The position numbers were made by a program, and so were the translations under genes. 63,294 nucleotides of DNA, taken from assembly GCA_900316165.1 (NCBI GenBank), contig ONBW01000005.1, positions 1 to 63,294 on the forward strand, written 5' to 3'. The notes under the pieces were generated by a model, which was given only the letters and a program-made list of their open reading frames with translations, ran no database searches and was not told the origin of the DNA. Source of the DNA: an uncultured Lachnospiraceae bacterium (lineage in GTDB: Bacteria > Bacillota > Clostridia > Lachnospirales > Lachnospiraceae). Below are positions 1-6,611 of this stretch, piece after piece (position 1 is the first letter of the stretch; every line of letters starts with the position of its first letter).

Positions 1-147
1 TCAGGATATCTGACAATATCCGGATATGATCCCGAGTTTCGGCTCTATGAATTATCCCTGCCAAATGATGAGGTGAAATACGGTTTTCTGAACTCTCTGA
101 TTCCTTCTGTTTTTGGTCAAGCGAAAATTCAGTCACATGGCCATTGA
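1..147 (+). pseudogene. 3' fragment of AAA-ATPase-like/PD-(D/E)XK family gene, truncated
   Basis: The frame is open from base 1 to TGA at 145-147, giving 48 visible residues; the start lies outside the window. The segment (GYLTI...EFRLYELSLPNDEV...GFLNSLIP) resembles the junction between the AAA-ATPase-like domain and the C-terminal PD-(D/E)XK nuclease domain of a family of roughly 500-600 residues (PF09820/PF08011 type). In that family about 200 residues of nuclease domain should follow, but here the protein stops after FGQAKIQSHGH, whose codons are the first copy of a repeat typical of an element end. I infer that the gene was cut by an insertion and has lost its nuclease domain. Family recognition is from memory of the motif only. 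Confidence 0.55.
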
Positions 148-159
148 AAATTCAGTCAC
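123..159. repeat. Direct repeat GAAAATTCAGTCAC x2, probable insertion-sequence end
   Basis: The 14-mer GAAAATTCAGTCAC occurs at 123-136 and again at 146-159, 23 bp apart. Multiple short direct repeats at a terminus are characteristic of IS21-type elements, where they bind the transposase. The first copy coincides with the point where the upstream gene loses homology to its family. I could not find the other end in this window. Confidence 0.45.
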
Positions 160-205
160 TCTGTTTCAAATTTAGCATCCGTTTTCAACGGATGCTGTTT
201 TTATA

Positions 206-406
206 TTATGCGGATTTTTCAGTTGCCATCTTTGTATATTCAGCAGATTTTCCGTTTTGGCGCAGGGTCTCACGGAGTAGATATGACTCTAGACGCTGAT
301 TGCTGTTCTCTATCTCCATTGCAAGAAGCTTGTGAAGAAAATCTTCATAATCAGATGCTTGTTGCAATACGAGGAACTGAAGACTGCCACCTGACTGATT
401 TTTAGT
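206..406 (-). pseudogene. Degraded ORF, possible transposase-helper (IstB-like) remnant
   Basis: On the minus strand a frame is open from just after a stop at 407-409 down to TAA at 206-208, about 66 codons. It has no convincing ATG or ribosome binding site at its upstream end. It contains an acidic, helical stretch (DYEDFLHKLLAMEIENSNQRL) that recalls the N-terminal region of IS21-family IstB proteins, but the rest cannot be aligned by eye. Its position beside the direct repeat at 123-159 supports an insertion-sequence origin. The rest of 148-537 shows nothing else beyond the promoter region of the next gene. Confidence 0.3.
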
Positions 407-537
407 TTACCATATACAGCATTTAAGAAAGTACAATATTCTTCACGAATTTTGAAAGAAAATCACGAGCTGGGCTGTTTAATATATAGAGACCGGTCAG
501 ATAGTATATAATACAGCAGACAAGGAGCGACAGATAT

Positions 538-1284
538 ATGGAAAAGTTTACGAATGAGTTCAAAAGAGAAGTTGACGGGCTGCATTGCCCGGAAGTGAAT
601 ATGAGCGAGATTATGCGGGGACACCAGCGTTACAAGAGACATGCAAAACATTACAAGATGATCAGCATGTGTCTTATAGCAATCATCTGTGCAGCAGGCA
701 GTTCTGTGGCTATCCCAGCAGGTGTCTGGACAGCAGATCACCTGATATCGACTAAGACAGGCTGGGCAGTAAAAGGAGACGGCGGCTATGTGGTTGATTC
801 TGATAAGAAAAGCAAAGAGATTGAAAATGGTTCAGAAAACCAGTATATACCAGAGACCTCTAATGAGGCTGACAAAGTATATTCAGATATCGCAGAGGCA
901 GAGAAGGCAACAGGACTTGATCTGCCGGATGTATTCAAGGACAGCGGGTTGAACTGTACCAGAGTGAGGATCCTGGATTCAAATGAGGATTCATATTCGA
1001 TGTTTGCAGTATATACAGAGGGAGACAGAAAAGTGAATGTGACTATAGATTACGGAGAAGGGATTACAGGTGATGCTATACTTCCCTACACTGTAAAAGA
1101 AAAAAAGTGGGTTACCACCAGGGATGGTAGCAGGATACTGATGCAGTCAGGAAGTGGGCAGAATGAGATAGACTGCGCGGCATATCGTAAGGACTATATC
1201 GTTAGTATGAATTTTGAGGACTGTACTGTCGATGAAGCAGAAACTTTAATAAAAGAAGCAGATCTGTCGGATCTGAAGAATTAG
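538..1284 (+). CDS. Membrane-anchored anti-sigma factor-like protein (DUF4367-like)
   Basis: A 248-residue protein with a short cytoplasmic N-terminus (1-40), one membrane helix (about 41-62, MISMCLIAIICAAG...) and a long extracytoplasmic part. The C-terminal half (about 105-245: a helix-rich start ATGLDLPDV, then alternating beta strands ending with DEAETLIKEADLS) resembles the DUF4367 domain found in anti-sigma factors. The gene ends 15 bp before an ECF sigma factor, so the two are almost certainly co-transcribed, although the usual order is sigma first. By analogy it would bind and hold the sigma factor at the membrane until an envelope signal arrives. It has a good AAGGAG site at 522-527. 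A TATAAT at 507-512 is a possible -10, with no matching -35. Confidence 0.65.
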   Translation: MEKFTNEFKREVDGLHCPEVNMSEIMRGHQRYKRHAKHYKMISMCLIAIICAAGSSVAIPAGVWTADHLISTKTGWAVKGDGGYVVDSDKKSKEIENGSENQYIPETSNEADKVYSDIAEAEKATGLDLPDVFKDSGLNCTRVRILDSNEDSYSMFAVYTEGDRKVNVTIDYGEGITGDAILPYTVKEKKWVTTRDGSRILMQSGSGQNEIDCAAYRKDYIVSMNFEDCTVDEAETLIKEADLSDLKN

Positions 1285-1299
1285 AAGCAGGGGGATGAT

Positions 1300-1809
1300 A
1301 TGTACAGTGAGGGACATTTGCAGGAGCTTTCTGACAAGGCATACAGATATGCTCTGCTAGTAGTGAAGAACAAAGAAGACGCGCTTGATGTGATGCAGGA
1401 GACTCTGTACAGATATATAGTGAAAAAACCAGAATTTGATGATAAGAGAGCGGAGGCTGCCTGGATATATAAAGTGGCCTCGAATCTGAGCAGGAACATT
1501 CTCATGAATTCCTGGTATAAAAGAAGAGCGGAGATTTCGGCTGAAGCATGGGAAAGGATTCCGGATAGAAATGATACTGAGAATACAAGGGAAGACAGTA
1601 TATTTAGTGTGGTAAGAAAGCTCCCAAAGAAATACAGTGATGTCATATTTTTTTACTACTATGAAGAGTATCCGGCTGATGTGATTTGTACTATCCTGGG
1701 TATCAAAGAAGGAACATTCTACTCGCGACTGACAAGAGCAAGAAAAATGCTGAGACGTAGACTGGACGCAGAGAAAGAAGATATTGGAGAACAAATGGAT
1801 TGTACTTAA
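1300..1809 (+). CDS. ECF-type RNA polymerase sigma factor
   Basis: A 169-residue sigma-70 family protein of ECF size. Region 2 occupies about 8-75 (AYRYALLVVKNKEDALDVMQET and the aromatic-rich AAWIYKVASNLSRN). Region 4 occupies about 105-158 (VVRKLPKKYSDVIFFYYYEE, then the helix-turn-helix CTILGIKEGTFYSRLTRARK). There is no region 3, as expected for ECF factors. The AGGGGG ribosome binding site lies 5 bp before the ATG. It follows the putative anti-sigma gene by 15 bp, making a two-gene regulatory unit. The target promoters are unknown; autoregulation is common in this group but I could not identify a typical ECF promoter upstream of base 538. Confidence 0.85.
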   Translation: MYSEGHLQELSDKAYRYALLVVKNKEDALDVMQETLYRYIVKKPEFDDKRAEAAWIYKVASNLSRNILMNSWYKRRAEISAEAWERIPDRNDTENTREDSIFSVVRKLPKKYSDVIFFYYYEEYPADVICTILGIKEGTFYSRLTRARKMLRRRLDAEKEDIGEQMDCT

Positions 1810-1904
1810 AATAAAACAATATTTTTGCAAAAAATGGCAAGAAATTTTCAATACACCGAATATAAAACAGACAAATGCTGTTAAAGTTGGAGGTATACTT
1901 TGTG

Positions 1905-1997
1905 ATGAAGACACAGGTGAGGGTATTCTCGACATCGGGGCCTGGAGAAATTAAAAAGATGATTCTATACACTGTGAATAGTAACGGATTACCATAA
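1905..1997 (+). CDS. Possible 30-residue small protein
   Basis: A short frame starting at ATG 1905 (or GTG 1902) and ending at TAA 1995-1997, preceded by a GGAGG at 1889-1893. The 30-residue product begins MKTQVRVFSTSGPGEIKK, is basic and has no recognisable domain. The only support is the ribosome binding site and its position between the sigma factor gene and a small membrane protein gene, so it may be spurious. Confidence 0.25.
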   Translation: MKTQVRVFSTSGPGEIKKMILYTVNSNGLP

Positions 1998-2120
1998 ACA
2001 CCCGGAAAGCTTTATTGTTTATTATTGACTTTATTATACAGATATTGTAGGATAAACACAGATTTTGCCAATCACATATGGCTGTACTGGGTTGTCAACA
2101 GTTATCAAAAGGAGGGTTTT

Positions 2121-2312
2121 ATGAAATTTAAACATTTTGGAAGAGTATTAAGCATTTCTCTATCATTTCCGGTTGTTGGATATTCAATAGCGGTTACTTT
2201 GTATTACTATGACTATTATTCATACATTTTAGATAGAGCTAAACTGGCATCATTACAATATTCGTTTAGCGGCAGACTGGCATTAAGAACAGAACAGGTT
2301 ATTTATGGGTGA
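2121..2312 (+). CDS. Small hydrophobic protein of unknown function (63 aa)
   Basis: I start this at ATG 2121 because a perfect GGAGGG sits 4-9 bp upstream (2111-2116); the longer in-frame start at 2025 has no such site. The product begins MKFKHFGRVLSISLSFPVVGYS, with a basic N-terminus followed by a hydrophobic helix and a tyrosine-rich stretch (YYYDYYSYI) near residues 28-36. This is the architecture of a signal-anchor protein or exported peptide. Its last 8 bp overlap the next gene, so they are probably translationally coupled. I do not recognise a family. The local sequence is more AT-rich than the surrounding core genes, which fits an acquired segment. Confidence 0.5.
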   Translation: MKFKHFGRVLSISLSFPVVGYSIAVTLYYYDYYSYILDRAKLASLQYSFSGRLALRTEQVIYG

Positions 2313-2700
2313 AAGTAAAATCAAAACAGAGTGCTTGATTGTTGTTTTTTTCTTTATTCCAATATTTTTATGGAATATTGTAGCACACCATATGTCAAAG
2401 AAAGTTGTAAGAGTTGTACAACTATGTGTTATTGTGATGAGCGCGATTTTATCTTTTTGTAGTAGTCATGATTTTGAATTATTGACATTTGGCTATTCAG
2501 TTGGTATTGCGATAACTTTGGTTATTGTACCATATTCGGGACACTCAGGAAGACCTACTAGTACATTTTGTAAAAGAAGGGAAAAGATCTCATGGATTGA
2601 TGACCTGATTTTTTATTTCTTTTATACAGTGACTTATATTCGGATGGTAACTCCATTATTAATTAAATATTCGTTATTTGGCTATTTCGTTTTGCAATAG
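2305..2700 (+). CDS. Polytopic membrane protein of unknown function (131 aa)
   Basis: Starts inside the preceding small ORF (8-bp overlap) and encodes about four hydrophobic segments: LIVVFFFIPIFLWNIV (near 12-27), VVQLCVIVMSAILSF (near 36-51), LTFGYSVGIAITLVIV (near 58-74) and LIFYFFYTVTYI (near 102-115). The connecting loops are short and basic, and no catalytic motif is visible. Together with the preceding gene it forms a two-gene unit of unknown function placed between the sigma/anti-sigma pair and a PAP2 phosphatase. An immunity or transport role for the upstream small protein would be one guess, but nothing in the sequence proves it. Confidence 0.5.
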   Translation: MGESKIKTECLIVVFFFIPIFLWNIVAHHMSKKVVRVVQLCVIVMSAILSFCSSHDFELLTFGYSVGIAITLVIVPYSGHSGRPTSTFCKRREKISWIDDLIFYFFYTVTYIRMVTPLLIKYSLFGYFVLQ

Positions 2701-2810
2701 TAAAAACAAAATGTTGCTGAGAATTATGGATTTAGTGACGAGTTTCAATTAAGTCGTTTCTGCAAAAATGACTGGATTACCTTTTTCAAAAATGAAGGAT
2801 ATTGTTCTCC

Positions 2811-2826
2811 GAATCTGTACAGATTC
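2811..2826. promoter_or_regulatory. 16-bp perfect palindrome, possible operator
   Basis: GAATCTGTACAGATTC is a perfect inverted repeat about 100 bp upstream of the PAP2 phosphatase gene. The size suits a dimeric repressor site, but no neighbouring regulator can be tied to it. The rest of 2701-2928 is AT-rich and without a gene. Confidence 0.35.
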
Positions 2827-2928
2827 AGAGGGCGGGACTCTTTTGTTTTCATATAGCAAAGTAAAATCCTTGTAAAATTCTCTGGATATAGTAAAATATT
2901 CTCATTACATAAAAGGCAGGTAACTGAT

Positions 2929-3453
2929 ATGAAATGGGAATTTAATGTACTTTACTGGTTTCAGAGCCTCCACAACCCGGTCTTAAACCAGATTGAAAAA
3001 ATAATAACAGCGTTCGGAGATGGTGGATTTTTCTGGATTGGACTTACGATAGCTATCCTTATTTTTGTAAAGGATAAGAGAGTTGGTCTGACCTGTGCTC
3101 TTTCGCTGGCTGCGGAGGCGCTGCTGGTTTTGATCCTGAAAAACACAGTCAGGCGCAGCAGGCCGATCTGGCTTGATCCATCAGTGCAGATGCTTGTAAA
3201 AATACCGAAGGATTTTTCGTTTCCGTCTGGTCATTCGGGAGCATCATTTGCAGTATCAGTCAGTATTTTTCTCTACAATAAAAAATGGGGAACAGCTGCA
3301 ATCGTGCTTGCTTCGCTAATCGCTATTTCGAGACTCTATCTGTTCGTGCACTTCCCAACAGATGTGATAGTCGGAACATTGATTGGCATAACGATGGCAA
3401 TTCTTATGAATTATTTCGTGAAGAAAAAATATCCGGAACCGTTGCTACTTTAA
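2929..3453 (+). CDS. PAP2-family membrane phosphatase
   Basis: A 174-residue integral membrane protein of the type 2 phosphatidic acid phosphatase family. All three family motifs are present: KNTVRRSRP (71-79, KX6RP), FPSGHS (98-103) and SRLYLFVHFPTD (134-145, SRX5HX3D), the last supplying the catalytic histidine and aspartate. Five or six hydrophobic segments surround them. Members dephosphorylate lipid phosphates such as undecaprenyl pyrophosphate or phosphatidylglycerophosphate at the outer membrane face; the exact substrate cannot be read from the sequence. The stop overlaps by 4 bp the stop of the convergent glycosyltransferase gene. A GGCAGG site precedes the ATG. Confidence 0.88.
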   Translation: MKWEFNVLYWFQSLHNPVLNQIEKIITAFGDGGFFWIGLTIAILIFVKDKRVGLTCALSLAAEALLVLILKNTVRRSRPIWLDPSVQMLVKIPKDFSFPSGHSGASFAVSVSIFLYNKKWGTAAIVLASLIAISRLYLFVHFPTDVIVGTLIGITMAILMNYFVKKKYPEPLLL

Positions 3454-4271
3454 TAAATCCCCAGCGTATCTTTGATTTCTGTAAGCCGCGCTTGGACAAG
3501 CTCATCACAGGTTTTGATTGCCTGGGGATGGGCTTTTTCTATGTATGCACGAAGCGCTTCGAGCGAATCAAGAGTGTATTCGGCAAGCCTGGAGTATTTA
3601 GAGGCGGACATAGAGTGTGACAGGGATTCATCACGCATATAATAGTGATAGAGAGGCTCGTTTATGAAGGTGATTGTTGGAGAAGACAACAGGTCCAGAC
3701 TCTGGAGCGTCCAGAGCTTGTCCTCATAGTGGTGAAGATTTTCATCAAAAAACGGGATTTTTCCTAATGAGTCAACTCTCCAGATTTTATTCCACGGGTA
3801 GCCACCGCCACAGAGATACGGATCCTTAAGAATCATCTCGTATCGTTCTTCGGGCGATGCATTGAGTTCTTTATCCTCGAACACATATGAATAAAGCTCC
3901 TCACCCTGATGAATGAACCAGCCGTAAATACAGAGGGCAGAATTGGTAGCGTTTATTTTTTCATGGAGTTTATACAAGCAGTCAGTTGCTAAAGCATCAT
4001 CTGCGTCGAGAAACATCAGGTAGCTGCCGTTTACATGACGAAGGCAGGTGTTTCTAGCGGCTGAAACACCGTGATTTTTCTGCGTGAATACATGGATATT
4101 CGGATTCGACGCAGCTGCCTGTGAAAGAATCTCAGCGGAATCGTCAGTCGAGCCATCGTCACAGATCAGCCATTCATAAGAAGAAAACCTCTGTGAGGAC
4201 ACAGAGGTTATAGTATTTGTCAGATATGAGCCTGCATTATATGCAGGAGTTATAATAGAAATCTCAGGCAT
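3450..4271 (-). CDS. Family 2 glycosyltransferase
   Basis: A 273-residue GT-A fold glycosyltransferase. The N-terminus shows the nucleotide-sugar binding core: EISIITPAYNAGSYL at the start, CDDGSTDDS near residue 40, the Asp-rich metal site FLDADDA near 87-93, and a downstream GGGYPWNKIWRVD loop common in GT2 enzymes of cell-surface polysaccharide synthesis. I chose the ATG at 4271 because GAAAGGA lies 6 bp upstream on the minus strand; an in-frame ATG at 4289 is possible. It has no transmembrane segments, so it acts at the cytoplasmic face. The sugar and acceptor are unknown, and there is no polysaccharide cluster around it. It sits directly after a truncated HEPN gene, perhaps at a rearrangement junction. 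Confidence 0.85.
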   Translation of the reverse strand: MPEISIITPAYNAGSYLTNTITSVSSQRFSSYEWLICDDGSTDDSAEILSQAAASNPNIHVFTQKNHGVSAARNTCLRHVNGSYLMFLDADDALATDCLYKLHEKINATNSALCIYGWFIHQGEELYSYVFEDKELNASPEERYEMILKDPYLCGGGYPWNKIWRVDSLGKIPFFDENLHHYEDKLWTLQSLDLLSSPTITFINEPLYHYYMRDESLSHSMSASKYSRLAEYTLDSLEALRAYIEKAHPQAIKTCDELVQARLTEIKDTLGIY

Positions 4272-4305
4272 GGAAATCCTTTCGATCATTCAGTACAGAT
4301 GCTGT

Positions 4306-4428
4306 TTACTTTTTAGCACCAGTACCGCTCAGGACGAAATCATCTGTCCAGTCACGATCACGAGCGGCTTTCAGAGATTCTAAGGATTTTTTAAAACTGT
4401 TAAAGCGTTTTTCAAATCTGTATGCCAT
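4306..4428 (-). pseudogene. Truncated HEPN / nucleotidyltransferase substrate-binding protein (HI0074 type)
   Basis: Forty residues beginning MAYRFEKRFNSFKKSL and ending FVLSGTGAKK, then a stop. The start matches the HI0074-type HEPN partner of minimal nucleotidyltransferases, whose members are about 130 residues and continue after the equivalent of SGTGAK with a phenylalanine-rich helix. The remaining two thirds, which should hold the RX4-6H ribonuclease-type motif in toxin members, are missing; a glycosyltransferase gene starts only 35 bp beyond. It overlaps the upstream nucleotidyltransferase gene by 17 bp, as intact pairs often do. I read it as a deletion product with no catalytic HEPN activity. 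Confidence 0.6.
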
Positions 4429-4681
4429 ACTGCTCGATATCCTCCCTGAGGTTTTGGCTGAGTGGCCTGTCCAGGTCCACAAGGTCTGTAGAAAAAAGAG
4501 AAGGAATGTCATAAATGGCATCTCTCAATCCGTCGATGTCCTTAACTCCACTGACAGCGATATCGAAATCACTGTGTTGCGTAGCAGTCCCCTTGGCTCT
4601 GGAACCAAAAAGGACTGCACGTTTCACATCGTATTGCTTTATCAGAGCTTTTACAGCATCAAAATATTCATCCGAAGTCAT
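4412..4681 (-). CDS. Minimal nucleotidyltransferase (MntA/NTP_transf_2 type)
   Basis: An 89-residue protein with the complete minimal nucleotidyltransferase signature GSRAKGTATQHSDFDIAV (about 26-43), where the SDFD aspartates bind metal, and a third acidic position in STDLVDLD (near 64-71). Family members transfer AMP or other nucleotides to proteins or RNA; in HepT-MntA systems the MntA-type partner polyAMPylates and silences the HEPN toxin. Here the HEPN partner immediately downstream is truncated, so the module is probably a relic or the enzyme acts alone. It lies 2 bp downstream of tyrS on the same strand and may be read from the tyrS promoter. Confidence 0.75.
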   Translation of the reverse strand: MTSDEYFDAVKALIKQYDVKRAVLFGSRAKGTATQHSDFDIAVSGVKDIDGLRDAIYDIPSLFSTDLVDLDRPLSQNLREDIEQYGIQI

Positions 4682-4683
4682 AA

Positions 4684-5907
4684 TTATTTGTTAAGTACGA
4701 CCTTACAGAACTTCTTCTTTCCCTTGCGGAGGACGAAATCCTTTGAAAAATCATCGCTGCTGTAGGTAGTGTGGATGTCGGTGATTTTGTCACCGTTTAC
4801 AGTTACGCCACCCTGCTCTACTGCTCTGCGGGCCTCGTTTCTGGAGCCGGCAAGCTTTGCAGCGACAAGGACACCGACTATATCGATGCTGCCGTCACGG
4901 AAATCAGCGTCAGTGATTTCAGCCTCAGGCATATTCTCAGCGGAGCCGGTTGTAAATACAGAGATTGCAGCTGCTTCAGCCTTCTTTGCCTCATCCTCAC
5001 CATGAACCATGGAAGTAAGCTCGTGAGCCAAAATCTTCTTAGCCTCGTTGAGCTGCTCACCCTGCCACTTATCCATCTCGTCGATCTGCTCGAGAGGAAG
5101 GAAAGTCATTTTTCTAAGGAAGCCACATACATCCTGGTCATCCACATTCCTCCAGTACTGGTAAAAATCATATGGACTGGTCTTATCCGGATCAAGCCAT
5201 ACAGCGCCGCCGGCGGTCTTTCCCATCTTTGTGCCGTCGTGCTTTAACAGGAGGGCAATCGTCATAGCGTAAGCGTCCTTGCCGAGCTTCTTTCTGATAA
5301 GCTCAGTTCCGCCGAGCATATTTGACCACTGGTCATCGCCGCCGAACTCCATGTTGCAGCCGTAATCCTCGTACAGACGAAGGAAATCGTAGCTCTGCAT
5401 CAGCATGTATGAGAATTCAAGAAATGAAAGGCCCTTCTCAAGTCTGTTCACATAGCATCTGGCACGGAGCATATCATTAACAGAAAAGCATGTTCCGATG
5501 TCACGCATGAAGTCAAGGAAGTTCAGGTCCCTGAGCCAGTCAGCGTTGTTTACGATTCTGGCCTTTCCCTCACCGAATTCGATGAAGCGGCTCATCTGCT
5601 TCTTGAAGCACTCGACGTTGTGGTCGATGGTCTCAACAGTCATCATTTTTCTCATATCGGTACGGCCTGACGGATCACCGATCATGGCTGTGCCGCCGCC
5701 CATCAGTGCGATAGGCTTGTTTCCGCCCTGCTGGAGACGCTTCATCAGGATCATAGCCATGAAGTGGCCTACGTGAAGTGAATCGGCGGTCGGATCGAAT
5801 CCTATATAAAAAGTAGCTTTTCCGTTATTGATAAGCTCTCTGATCTCTTTTTCATCTGTCACCTGCGCGATAAGTCCGCGGGCAACAAGCTCGTCATATA
5901 ATGTCAT
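4684..5907 (-). CDS. tyrS: Tyrosyl-tRNA synthetase
   Basis: A 407-residue class I aminoacyl-tRNA synthetase that charges tRNA-Tyr. Features: the tyrosine-site start YIGFDPTADSLHVGH with the HIGH-like HVGH near 46-49, LMQSYDFLRLYEDYGC and EFGGDDQWSNM of the TyrRS active site, the KMSKS-like loop KMGKTAGG near residue 230, and a C-terminal S4 RNA-binding domain (SRNEARRAVEQGGVTVNG). Its length is normal. The minus-strand ATG at 5907 has GGAGG 5 bp upstream. No T-box element is visible in the leader, which is unusual for a Firmicute synthetase gene but not rare. The nucleotidyltransferase/HEPN remnant follows 2 bp downstream. Confidence 0.97.
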   Translation of the reverse strand: MTLYDELVARGLIAQVTDEKEIRELINNGKATFYIGFDPTADSLHVGHFMAMILMKRLQQGGNKPIALMGGGTAMIGDPSGRTDMRKMMTVETIDHNVECFKKQMSRFIEFGEGKARIVNNADWLRDLNFLDFMRDIGTCFSVNDMLRARCYVNRLEKGLSFLEFSYMLMQSYDFLRLYEDYGCNMEFGGDDQWSNMLGGTELIRKKLGKDAYAMTIALLLKHDGTKMGKTAGGAVWLDPDKTSPYDFYQYWRNVDDQDVCGFLRKMTFLPLEQIDEMDKWQGEQLNEAKKILAHELTSMVHGEDEAKKAEAAAISVFTTGSAENMPEAEITDADFRDGSIDIVGVLVAAKLAGSRNEARRAVEQGGVTVNGDKITDIHTTYSSDDFSKDFVLRKGKKKFCKVVLNK

Positions 5908-5996
5908 AATTCCTCCAATAAATATTATTTAAAACTGCATCAAAGCAAGTCAATATATCCGTTTATTATCATAAAAAGTTCGGCACACATGCCAAC

Positions 5997-6005
5997 ATTA
6001 TATCA
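5997..6005 (-). promoter_or_regulatory. Extended -10 promoter of tyrS
   Basis: On the minus strand the sequence reads TGATATAAT, a perfect extended -10 element about 90 nt upstream of the tyrS ATG. The -35 region is weak (TTTCCT), which extended -10 promoters tolerate. The leader downstream is A/T-rich, without a T-box consensus or a convincing terminator. Confidence 0.5.
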
Positions 6006-6188
6006 TAAAAAAATAGAACAGGAAAGCCCCTGTTATTCGAGAAATACTAATTGAAATCCATGCTTTATATATTTATTTTATGAGAATTATCTGTTGTAAA
6101 AATAAACGCGACTGCCCTTTTATTTAAGGGTAGTTGTACAAATCCTTGAGAATGTCGGGTGTGCACCGCGCAAAGTACACCAGAAATA

Positions 6189-6217
6189 TTGACATCGCGT
6201 GAAAAAATTTTTATACT
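6189..6217 (+). promoter_or_regulatory. Sigma-A promoter of the mntP leader
   Basis: TTGACA at 6189-6194, a 17-bp spacer and TATACT at 6212-6217 give a near-consensus vegetative promoter. Transcription would start near 6224, about 25 nt before the riboswitch core. The stretch between the tyrS promoter and this one (about 6010-6188) holds only small hairpins. Confidence 0.75.
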
Positions 6218-6239
6218 ACGTTTAACTCAATTGAAAAAG

Positions 6240-6421
6240 TATGTGTGAGGGAGTAGTTCGCATCAACCCGATGTGATCTGTCAACAATCCCGGAGAGCAT
6301 AGTTATCCACAGACAGTGTTGATAACTGGTGCATCACCTGGCAGATATTAAAGAATGAGACTCGTGCATAAAGGCTGTAAGTATTGACTTTACAGGCTTT
6401 ATGCAGGAGTCTTATTTTTTT
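6240..6421 (+). promoter_or_regulatory. yybP-ykoY (Mn2+) riboswitch with intrinsic terminator
   Basis: The leader contains the yybP-ykoY hallmarks: GGGAGTAG at 6249-6256 and TGTCAACAATCCCGG at 6279-6293, a peripheral stem AGTTATC/GATAACT, then a GAGAC near 6357-6361. It ends in a 22-bp hairpin (6359-6380 with 6389-6411) followed by a T-run at 6414-6421, a classic intrinsic terminator. In this class Mn2+ binding prevents terminator formation and turns on Mn2+ exporters; the downstream gene is mntP, as expected. The boundaries of the aptamer are estimated and the pairing has not been folded by computer. Confidence 0.75.
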
Positions 6422-6531
6422 AATGCCTTTTCAGACAACGAAAAGTTTCTGTGGATAACTGTTGAAACGGAGCGGATTTCACAAAAGAAATCCCGTTCTG
6501 TTCACATCAGAATTGTGGATAAAGTGGATAA
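6303..6531. other. Cluster of DnaA-box 9-mers
   Basis: Perfect DnaA boxes (TTATCCACA or its complement) occur at 6303-6311 (+), 6450-6458 (-) and 6514-6522 (-), with one-mismatch copies at 6317-6325 and directly abutting at 6523-6531. A further perfect copy lies at 6902-6910 inside mntP. There is no dnaA/dnaN gene nearby, so this is not an obvious oriC. Such clusters titrate DnaA or control genes in Bacillus. The first box is part of a riboswitch stem and may owe its presence to RNA structure. Confidence 0.4.
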
Positions 6532-6611
6532 CTCTGTGGAAGGCCACAGAAATCGGTATGTTTAAAGTTGATACTTTGTGATTATTCTGTGAAGTGCAGC
6601 TGGAGGTTCAA

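Noticed and set aside
5908-6010. T-box riboswitch for tyrS
   Set aside because: The conserved T-box sequence (AGGGTGGTACCGCG or close variants) and a following terminator are absent on the minus strand.
6303-6531. Chromosomal origin of replication
   Set aside because: DnaA boxes are present, but there is no dnaA/dnaN/rpmH neighbourhood or clear AT-rich unwinding element with ordered repeats; a binding cluster is the safer call.
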